Below, one piece after another: positions 1 through 7,202 of a stretch of 7,202 bases of DNA. The first letter of the stretch is position 1, and each line of letters opens with the position of its first letter. Under the pieces are notes generated by a model. The model ran no database searches. It was not told the DNA's origin and saw only the letters and a list, made by a program, of their open reading frames with translations. Made by a program: the position numbers and the translations under genes. Source of the stretch: Chloroflexota bacterium. Its GTDB lineage: Bacteria > Chloroflexota > Limnocylindria > Limnocylindrales > CSP1-4. The stretch covers positions 1 to 7,202 of the forward strand of contig JAKAHX010000073.1 in the NCBI GenBank assembly GCA_021814735.1, given 5' to 3'.

Positions 1-36
1 GCGAACGCGGACGCGCAGCGGCCGGGAACCCCGGAC

Positions 37-633
37 GTGCGCCCGCCTCGCGCCATCCGCCTCGTGGCGCTGCTCGGCAGCACGCGGCGCGGGTCCCTGA
101 ACGGCGCGCTCCTCGGGGCCGCGCGTGCCCTGTCGCCAGAGGGTGTCGCGATCGAGGCCTTTCCGATCGAGCGGCTTCCGTTCTACGACGCCGACCTGGA
201 TGCTCGCGACGCCACGCCCGAGGTGCGGGCGCTGCGAGCGGCGATCGCCGCGTCGGACGGCCTGCTCGTGGTGACGCCCGAGTACAACCACAGCCTGCCG
301 GCGGTCGTGAAGAACGCCATCGACTGGGCCTCGCGGCCACCTGCGGCGGCTCCGCTGGCCGGCCGCCCCGTGCTCCTCATGGGCGCCACGGCGGGACGCT
401 CGGCCGTCAAGTACGCGCTGGGCCATGCCCACGAGATCCTCGGCTTCCTGGGCGCCCGCGTCTTCGAGCGGCGGCTGGGGATCCCCCTCGCCGGGCAGCT
501 CGTCGACGCGGCGGGCGAGCTCTCGGATCCGGCTCTGCGCGCGGAGGCGGCCGCGCTGCTGGCCGACTTCTCCGCGTGGGTCCGCGCGTCCGGCGCGGCC
601 GACGATCCCGGGCGACTGGAGGTGGCGGCATGA
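37..633 (+). CDS. NAD(P)H-dependent FMN reductase family flavoprotein
   Basis: A flavodoxin-fold oxidoreductase of the NADPH-dependent FMN reductase family (SsuE / ChrR / azoreductase type). Such soluble cytoplasmic enzymes bind FMN and use NAD(P)H to reduce flavin, quinones or azo/nitro compounds. Visible motifs are the flavin-phosphate loop GSTRRGSLN at residues 14-22 after the first beta strand, and the family signature TPEYNHSLPAVVKNAIDW at residues 80-97. The 198 residues are a normal length. The start used is GTG at 37, which places the first strand a few residues in, with a weak GGGA (24-27) upstream. The frame stays open to base 1, so the true start could lie outside the window. The gene overlaps the MarR gene by four bases (ATGA), indicating a shared transcript. 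Family assignment is firm. The electron acceptor is unknown; the pirin/dioxygenase neighbours suggest quinones or free flavin, which is inference. Confidence 0.9.
   Translation: MRPPRAIRLVALLGSTRRGSLNGALLGAARALSPEGVAIEAFPIERLPFYDADLDARDATPEVRALRAAIAASDGLLVVTPEYNHSLPAVVKNAIDWASRPPAAAPLAGRPVLLMGATAGRSAVKYALGHAHEILGFLGARVFERRLGIPLAGQLVDAAGELSDPALRAEAAALLADFSAWVRASGAADDPGRLEVAA
618..622 (+). promoter_or_regulatory. Ribosome binding site of the MarR gene
   Basis: GGAGG lies seven bases before the ATG at 630, inside the 3' end of the reductase gene. It decides the start of the regulator: the frame is open further upstream to a GTG at 576, but that would encode an Arg/Gly-rich stretch without a comparable ribosome site. 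With the ATGA overlap at 630-633 it suggests coupled translation. Confidence 0.75.
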
Positions 634-1181
634 TCGACGCGAACGGCCTGACAGCCGCGACCACCGCGACCGCCGCAGCCGACGCCGCCGACCAGACAGC
701 CGGGGCCACCGCGACCGACGAAAGCTCCGCCGTGCGGAGCGTCATCCTCGATGACATCCCCGCGAGTATCCGCCTGCGCGCCGCGCTGGTGGAGGCGCAC
801 GCTGCCATGGAGCGCGCCCTCGAGCGCGACGCGGCCGCCTGCCACGTGCTGGGGCCCGAGGCGATCGACGTCCTGCTGCCCCTGGCGGAGGCGCCCGCGC
901 GCCGGCTTCGCCTGGGCGACCTGGCCGAGCGCAGCGGCCTCACGCCGAGCGGTCTGACCCGCCGCATCGACGCGCTGGTTGCCGGGGGCCTGGTGGTCCG
1001 CGTGGGGTGTCCCTCGGATCGCAGGGGGACCTACGCGGAGCTGACCGATGCCGGGCTGCGTGCCCTGCCGGGTGCGCTGGCCCATCATGCCGGCGTCCTC
1101 GACCGCGCGATCGGGGAGCGCCTCGACTCCGCCTCCATCGCGCGACTCACCGAGCTCCTGGAGGCCCTCGCCGCGTCATGA
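630..1181 (+). CDS. MarR-family winged-helix transcriptional regulator
   Basis: A 183-residue dimeric DNA-binding regulator of the MarR family, whose members usually repress nearby genes and release DNA when they bind phenolics or become oxidised. The winged helix spans about residues 91-140: an HTH with LGDLAERSGLTPSGLTRRID (95-114), then the wing with the conserved DRRG at 130-133 followed by TYAELTDAG. Flanking helices (about 46-88 and 142-180) would form the dimer interface. The start is the ATG at 630, set by GGAGG and the overlap with the reductase. Residues 8-29 form an unusual Ala/Thr-rich, probably disordered tail that comes partly from a short duplication. There are only two cysteines, C71 and C127, the latter at the wing. 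It probably controls its own cluster; an operator would lie upstream of base 1 and cannot be seen. The ligand is unknown. Confidence 0.9.
   Translation: MIDANGLTAATTATAAADAADQTAGATATDESSAVRSVILDDIPASIRLRAALVEAHAAMERALERDAAACHVLGPEAIDVLLPLAEAPARRLRLGDLAERSGLTPSGLTRRIDALVAGGLVVRVGCPSDRRGTYAELTDAGLRALPGALAHHAGVLDRAIGERLDSASIARLTELLEALAAS
650..717 (+). repeat. In-frame imperfect direct repeat (2 x 23 bp, 45-bp offset)
   Basis: Bases 650-672 and 695-717 match at 21 of 23 positions; both begin GACAGCCG and end CCACCGCGACCG. The offset is 45 bp, exactly 15 codons. The copies encode TAATTAT (residues 8-14) and TAGATAT (residues 23-29) in the N-terminal tail of the MarR protein. It looks like an old short tandem duplication within low-complexity coding sequence. 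Confidence 0.6.
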
Positions 1182-1260
1182 CCCGAGGCGCCGGAGCGCG
1201 CCGCCACCATCCATCGCACCGTCAAGCGCCGCCCATCCGGCAGAAAGCGAACCGCGTCCC

Positions 1261-2286
1261 ATGCCCGCCGTCACCGTCCACGATCTCACCGTCCTGCCCC
1301 GGATCCCAGTGCCGGACCCGCTGGTGGCCCGCCAGCGCCCGGTCGTCCGCGTCACCACCGCCCCGCGAGGGTTCGAGGGCGAGGGATTCCCCGTGCGACG
1401 CGCGTTCGCCGGGGTCGATCTTGCCGAGCTCGACCCCTTCGTCCACATGGACCAGATGGGGGAGGTGGAGTACGCGCCGGGCGAGGCGAAGGGAACGCCC
1501 TGGCACCCGCATCGCGGCTTCGAGACCGTCACCTACATGATGGACGGCACCTTCGAGCACAGCGACTCCAACGGCGGCGGCGGCGTCATCACCAACGGCG
1601 ACACGCAGTGGATGACCGCCGGCGCCGGCATCCTGCACATCGAGAAACCGCCGGAGGCGCTCGTGGTGAGCGGTGGCCTCTTCCACGGCATCCAGTTGTG
1701 GGTGAACCTGCCCCGGGCACGCAAGTGGGCGCCGCCCCGCTACCAGGACCTGCGCGCGGGCGAGGTGGCGCTGCTCGCGTCCGCCGATGGCGGCGCGCTG
1801 GTGCGGGTCATCGCCGGCGAGATCGCCGGGCACGTCGGCCCGGGCTCCACGTTCACACCGATGACCTACGCGCACGCGACCCTCGCGCCGACCGCCCGGC
1901 TCGCGCTGCCCTGGCGCCCCGATTACAACGCGCTGGTCTACGTCCTCAACGGGTTCGGCTCGGTGGGCCTCGAGCGCCGCCCGGTGCAGATGGGCCAGCT
2001 CGCGGTCTTCGGCCCTGGTGACGCGCTGACGATCGACGCGGCGGCCGTGCAGGAGAGCCGGAGCCCGAACCTCGACGTGCTCATCCTGGGCGGGCTGCCC
2101 ATCCGCGAGCCCGTCGCCTGGTATGGGCCCTTCGTGATGAACACGCGGGAGGAGCTGGTGCAGGCCTTCGAGGACTACGAGGCAGGCCGATTGGGTACCA
2201 TCCCGGCCATCGCCACCGTCCACCACACGCCGGGCACCATCGTGGAGTCCGGCGGGGCGGCGTCCCGCGGGGAGGCGGTGTCCTGA
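1261..2286 (+). CDS. Pirin-family bicupin protein (possible quercetinase-type dioxygenase)
   Basis: A pirin-family protein of 341 residues with two cupin domains. Human pirin and E. coli YhhW cleave the flavonol quercetin in vitro; many bacterial pirins have unknown substrates. The N-terminal cupin keeps all four metal ligands: HPH at 82-84 (H82, H84), then H126 and E128 in LHIE. The spacing matches human pirin His56/His58/His101/Glu103. The motif HRGFETVTYMMDG (84-96) is characteristic, and the pirin C-terminal cupin runs from about 195 to 290. The end (about 305-341) carries the FVMNTREELVQAFEDYEAG segment and a short variable tail. The start is the ATG at 1261. The frame extends further upstream, but only through Arg/Pro/Ser-rich sequence overlapping marR. 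No good Shine-Dalgarno precedes the ATG, only AGAAAG. It overlaps the next gene by one base, so it is probably cotranslated with the ring-cleavage dioxygenase. Confidence 0.92.
   Translation: MPAVTVHDLTVLPRIPVPDPLVARQRPVVRVTTAPRGFEGEGFPVRRAFAGVDLAELDPFVHMDQMGEVEYAPGEAKGTPWHPHRGFETVTYMMDGTFEHSDSNGGGGVITNGDTQWMTAGAGILHIEKPPEALVVSGGLFHGIQLWVNLPRARKWAPPRYQDLRAGEVALLASADGGALVRVIAGEIAGHVGPGSTFTPMTYAHATLAPTARLALPWRPDYNALVYVLNGFGSVGLERRPVQMGQLAVFGPGDALTIDAAAVQESRSPNLDVLILGGLPIREPVAWYGPFVMNTREELVQAFEDYEAGRLGTIPAIATVHHTPGTIVESGGAASRGEAVS
2271..2275 (+). promoter_or_regulatory. Ribosome binding site of the dioxygenase gene
   Basis: GGAGG within a GGGGAGG run lies ten bases before the ATG at 2286, inside the last codons of the pirin gene. 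The pirin stop TGA (2284-2286) and the next ATG (2286-2288) share a base as TGATG, a usual arrangement for termination-reinitiation. Confidence 0.65.
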
Positions 2287-3080
2287 TGTCCGGGTCCGAC
2301 CTGTCCGGTCCGCTGCCCGCGATCTACCTCGGCCACGGTGCGCCGCCACTCCTCGAGGACCCGGAGTGGACGGCGCAGCTCTCGGGCTGGGCCCGCGCGC
2401 TGCCGCGTCCGTCACAGATCCTGATCGTGTCCGCCCACTGGCAGACCGCGCCCATGGCGATCTCCGCGACCCGCACCGTGCCGCTGGTCTACGACTTCTA
2501 CGGCTTCCCGCGCCACTACTACGCGATGACCTACGAGGCCCCCGGAGCGCCCGGGCTCGCCGAGTCGGTGCGTGCGCTGGTGCCGGCCGGGGAGCAGGTG
2601 GTCCAGCGCGAGACGCGCGGCCTCGATCACGGCGCCTGGGTGCCGCTGAAGGCGATGTACCCCGAGGCCGACATCCCGGTCCTGCAGCTCTCCATGCCCG
2701 ACCTGGACCCGGTCCACCTCTTCGAGGTCGGGCGGAGCCTCGCTCCGCTGCGCGACGAAGGGACGCTCATCGTCGGCTCGGGGTTCATGACCCACGGGCT
2801 GCCCTTCATCCACGACTACATGGGTCACACCGGGGTCGCGCCGGCATGGTCGGTCGAGTTCGACCGCTGGGCGGCCGAGGCGCTCGCGCGGGGTGACCTC
2901 GATGCGCTCTTCAACTTCCGGGAAACGGCGCCGGGCATGCCGTGGGCGCATCCGACCACCGAGCACTTCGCGCCGCTGTTCGTCACGCTCGGCGCGTCCA
3001 GCCGCCCGGACCAGCCACCGCGGACCGCGATCGAGGGCTTCTGGTGGGGCCTCTCCAAGCGGGCGTTCGAGGCTGGCTGA
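2286..3080 (+). CDS. DODA-type (class III) extradiol aromatic ring-opening dioxygenase
   Basis: A 264-residue member of the LigB-like extradiol dioxygenase superfamily, DODA branch. These enzymes use a non-haem divalent metal and O2 to open catecholic rings beside the hydroxyls; E. coli YgiD and plant DODA act on L-DOPA. Conserved histidines are H17 (LGHGAPP), H51 (SAHWQ), H115 (LDHGAWVPL), H170 (GSGFMTHGLPF) and H227 (HPTTEHFAPLFV). The spacing of H17, H51, H170 and H227 matches E. coli YgiD H22, H57, H177 and H234, so the active site appears complete. Length is normal for the family. The start is the ATG at 2286, coupled to the pirin stop by TGATG and preceded by GGAGG. No signal peptide is visible, so it should be cytoplasmic. 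The real substrate is unknown; association with pirin and a flavin reductase suggests a catechol or quinol, which is inference. Confidence 0.93.
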   Translation: MSGSDLSGPLPAIYLGHGAPPLLEDPEWTAQLSGWARALPRPSQILIVSAHWQTAPMAISATRTVPLVYDFYGFPRHYYAMTYEAPGAPGLAESVRALVPAGEQVVQRETRGLDHGAWVPLKAMYPEADIPVLQLSMPDLDPVHLFEVGRSLAPLRDEGTLIVGSGFMTHGLPFIHDYMGHTGVAPAWSVEFDRWAAEALARGDLDALFNFRETAPGMPWAHPTTEHFAPLFVTLGASSRPDQPPRTAIEGFWWGLSKRAFEAG

Positions 3081-3221
3081 ACCGGCGGCACGGGCACGCG
3101 GACCGCGTCCGACTCACGTCCACCACGGGCCAGGGGTCGATCTCGGGGGCCGGCGCCCATCTCCCGTGGCGCGGCTGACCGATGCCGGCCGCGGCCGTCG
3201 GCCCTGCGCTGCGCCCGCCGG

Positions 3222-3227
3222 TAGACT
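3222..3227 (+). promoter_or_regulatory. Possible -10 element of a pepN promoter
   Basis: TAGACT fits the TANNNT pattern of high-GC bacterial sigma-70-type promoters. It lies 51 bases before the pepN start, in one of the few places of this intergenic region with TA. No recognisable -35 hexamer sits about 17 bases upstream (near 3199-3204), so the call is tentative. The 197-bp gap after the dioxygenase gene makes a separate pepN promoter plausible. Confidence 0.35.
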
Positions 3228-3228
3228 C

Positions 3229-3261
3229 CAGCCGATCAGCCGGTCCACGGCTGCAGCCGGG
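3229..3261 (+). promoter_or_regulatory. pepN leader: CAGCCG repeats, hairpin and 12-bp palindrome
   Basis: Three copies of CAGCCG start at 3229, 3237 and 3254; the first two form a tandem pair of 8-mers differing at one base. Bases 3237-3242 and 3248-3253 (CAGCCG / CGGCTG) can pair as a six-base stem with a five-base loop, GTCCA. Bases 3248-3259 (CGGCTGCAGCCG) are a perfect palindrome. The block sits between the possible -10 and the ribosome site, where an operator or RNA structure could act. Function is not established, and chance is possible at this GC content. Confidence 0.3.
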
Positions 3262-3269
3262 AATGTGAC

Positions 3270-3273
3270 GGAG
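3270..3273 (+). promoter_or_regulatory. Ribosome binding site of pepN
   Basis: GGAG lies four bases before the ATG at 3278 and 13 bases before a second ATG at 3287. The spacing is tight for the first and long for the second. The first start gives MPG-, which agrees with the actinobacterial PepN N-terminus and supports 3278. Confidence 0.55.
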
Positions 3274-3277
3274 CGAC

Positions 3278-5839
<2,562 letters not shown>

Positions 5840-5843
5840 CGCG

Positions 5844-5879
5844 TCCGCCCGATCCCGTTATCGCCGGTGCGCGGGCGGA
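5844..5879. terminator. Possible bidirectional terminator between convergent genes
   Basis: TCCGCCCG (5844-5851) and CGGGCGGA (5872-5879) form a perfect eight-base GC-rich inverted repeat around a 20-base loop. They sit in the 50-bp gap between the pepN stop and the end of the minus-strand GH32 gene. There is no T-run on either side and the loop is long, so it is not a canonical intrinsic terminator; position is the main support. Confidence 0.4.
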
Positions 5880-5889
5880 GACGGCGTTC

Positions 5890-7202
5890 TCAGCTCACGC
5901 CCGGGACGACGATGCCGGCCCCGGGCCCCGAGGCCTCGACGTCGTCGAGGTGGAACGCGCCACCGATGGCGGAGCAGCTGATCGTGCGGGGACCGGCCGC
6001 CGCGCGCGGCAGCCGCGCCGTCGCGGTCACCCGGTCGTTCGCCACCAGCTCCATCACGGAGCCGTCCAGGATCAGCCGCAGCCGAAGCCGGCCGTCAGGG
6101 TCCGGCGGCAGCGTCGTGGCGCGATGGGCCTCCCGGCCTGCGACCCGTACCACGCCGATCCGGTACACCGCGAGACGACGGTGCTGCGTCTCGTACCGCA
6201 CCTCGGCCACCGGTCCGTCCGACCCCAGCACGTCCAGGCGGATCGACGCGGCGCCCCGTGGGAGCATCGAGAGGCGAAGCTCGAGCCAGCCCTCGTGGAA
6301 CTCGCGCGTCCACGGCGCGCCGTCGCGGATCGTGGCGCCCGCCAGCCGCACGGCGGGCCCGTCGAAGCGGTCGACCTCCGCCGCAAGGTCGATCCGCAGG
6401 TGCCCGTCCGGGTCGATCGAGAGGACCCTGGGGAACGTGAGCGCGCCGGCCCACGTACGCCGGGAGCCGCGCGCTGGCGGGTCCTCGGGGATCCAGCCGA
6501 AGAGCAGGCGTCTGCCATCCGGCGCGACGACCACGGCTGGGGCGTAGAGGTCCGGTCCCAGCCCGACCCGCTCGGTGTGGTGGACGTGGAACCGGTTGCC
6601 GGTCAACTCGCCCACGAAGGCCACCACGTGGGCGGGCCGCACCCGCGGCGCCCGGTCCACGATCGAGACGACCAGGACGTCCGCCCCGTCGAGGCGCACC
6701 AGCTGCGGGCACTCCCAGCACGGGCTGTCGATCTCGTCGACCACGAGGGCGGGGTCGGCGGTGACGGCCGCCTCCGTCGTGAGCAGCGGCCCCTCGAACC
6801 GCCACGTCCGCAGGTCCCGCGAGCGGTAGAGGAGGACGGCGCCCCGGTAGCGCGTCGTGCCGGCGCCGAGGGCCATGGCCCAGCCGTCCCCGTCGCGCCA
6901 GACGAAGGGATCGCGGAAGGCGTCCGGGCGGATCCCCGCCGGCGCCCCGACGATCACCGGGCCTCCGGGCGCCTTCTGCCAGGTGCGCAGGTCGTCGCGG
7001 CTGGTGGCCAGGCAGATCGACGCGCGACGGAGCCGGCCCTCCTGTCGCACGCCCGTGTACAGGATCGTGGGGGTTCCGCCGTCCTCCACCAGGCAGCCCG
7101 ACCAGCAACCGTCGGCGTCGGGCCCGCCGTCGTCGGGCGACAGGGCGATCGGCAGGTGCTCCCAGCTGACCAGGTCGCGGCTGGTGGCATGGCCCCAGTG
7201 CA
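5890..7202 (-). CDS. Glycoside hydrolase family 32 beta-fructosidase, partial (N-terminus beyond window)
   Basis: A GH32 enzyme (sucrose hydrolase / levanase / inulinase type) that splits beta-fructofuranosides with retention of configuration. The frame stays open to the window edge, and the first visible codons read HWGHATSRDLVSWEHLP, a GH32 hallmark, followed by CWSGC. The gene therefore starts outside the window. About 436 residues are visible, and perhaps 35-60 are missing, including the WMNDPNG nucleophile. Other catalytic motifs are present: FRDPF with the transition-state-stabilising Asp at 6910-6912, and WECPQL with the acid/base Glu at 6712-6714. The C-terminal beta-sandwich starts near 6430 and includes the family's DGSVMELVAND segment (about 6020-6060). 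The stop is TGA at 5892-5890. The exact substrate (sucrose, levan, inulin) cannot be told, nor whether it is secreted, because any signal peptide is off-window. It converges on pepN and shows no functional link to it. Confidence 0.92.
   Translation of the reverse strand, partial: HWGHATSRDLVSWEHLPIALSPDDGGPDADGCWSGCLVEDGGTPTILYTGVRQEGRLRRASICLATSRDDLRTWQKAPGGPVIVGAPAGIRPDAFRDPFVWRDGDGWAMALGAGTTRYRGAVLLYRSRDLRTWRFEGPLLTTEAAVTADPALVVDEIDSPCWECPQLVRLDGADVLVVSIVDRAPRVRPAHVVAFVGELTGNRFHVHHTERVGLGPDLYAPAVVVAPDGRRLLFGWIPEDPPARGSRRTWAGALTFPRVLSIDPDGHLRIDLAAEVDRFDGPAVRLAGATIRDGAPWTREFHEGWLELRLSMLPRGAASIRLDVLGSDGPVAEVRYETQHRRLAVYRIGVVRVAGREAHRATTLPPDPDGRLRLRLILDGSVMELVANDRVTATARLPRAAAGPRTISCSAIGGAFHLDDVEASGPGAGIVVPGVS

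Noticed and set aside
576..629. Upstream GTG start at 576 for the MarR gene.
   Set aside because: It would add an Arg/Gly-rich peptide overlapping the reductase; the ATG at 630 has a well-placed GGAGG and an ATGA overlap.
1187..1202. Hairpin GGCGC / GCGCC with a six-base loop just after the MarR stop.
   Set aside because: A five-base GC stem is common by chance at this composition and there is no T-run; not enough to call a terminator or operator.
1048..1260. Upstream extension of the pirin frame to a GTG at 1048.
   Set aside because: The added residues are Arg/Pro/Ser-rich, lie within marR in another frame and have no counterpart in pirins; the family alignment begins shortly after the ATG at 1261.
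1222..2415. A 397-codon minus-strand frame opposite the pirin gene.
   Set aside because: The sense strand encodes an intact pirin with all metal ligands; the antisense product is Arg/His/Gly-rich and featureless.
3099..3111. Hairpin CGGAC / GTCCG with a three-base loop after the dioxygenase gene.
   Set aside because: The stem is short and no T-run follows; the position is suggestive, but the evidence is too weak for a terminator call.
7089..7089. GTG at 7089 as the start of the GH32 gene.
   Set aside because: Upstream in-frame codons to the window edge encode conserved GH32 sequence (HWGHATS, CWSGC), so 7089 is an internal Val codon.

Overview
The window is uniformly very GC-rich (roughly 70% by eye) with a strong G/C bias at third codon positions. 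It is densely packed with ordinary-looking bacterial genes. The M1 aminopeptidase opens MPGxNLTREEA and is 853 residues long, as in the actinobacterial PepN lineage. This together with the base composition suggests an actinomycete or a high-GC Chloroflexota bacterium; the window alone does not decide between them. No RNA gene, insertion sequence, phage gene or CRISPR array is visible.

Left part (1-3080, + strand): four genes in one direction. They are an NAD(P)H-dependent FMN/quinone reductase (37-633, possibly starting further upstream), a MarR-family regulator (630-1181), a pirin-family cupin dioxygenase (1261-2286) and a class III DODA-type extradiol ring-cleavage dioxygenase (2286-3080). 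The first pair overlaps by ATGA and the last pair by TGATG, so both are probably translationally coupled. A 79-bp gap without a clear promoter separates the pairs. The content suggests a small regulated module for reducing and opening aromatic or quinone-like compounds, possibly switched by the MarR protein sensing such a compound. This is inferred from families and gene order; the substrate is unknown.

Middle (3081-5839, + strand): a 197-bp intergenic region holds a possible TAGACT -10 element, a short hairpin with iterated CAGCCG hexamers and a 12-bp perfect palindrome, then a ribosome binding site. It leads to a full-length aminopeptidase N (pepN). The GAMEN motif, zinc site and catalytic Tyr are intact, but a Gln of the N-terminal-amine/S1 pocket is replaced by Asp.

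Right part (5840-7202): a 50-bp convergent gap with an 8-bp perfect inverted repeat separates pepN from a glycoside hydrolase family 32 beta-fructosidase on the minus strand. Its N-terminus, including the nucleophile motif, lies beyond the window edge. pepN and the GH32 gene have no obvious link to the aromatic module.

The most unusual points are the PepN Gln-to-Asp change, the compact reductase-MarR-pirin-DODA module and the structured pepN leader. I see no convincing evidence of a wholly new system.
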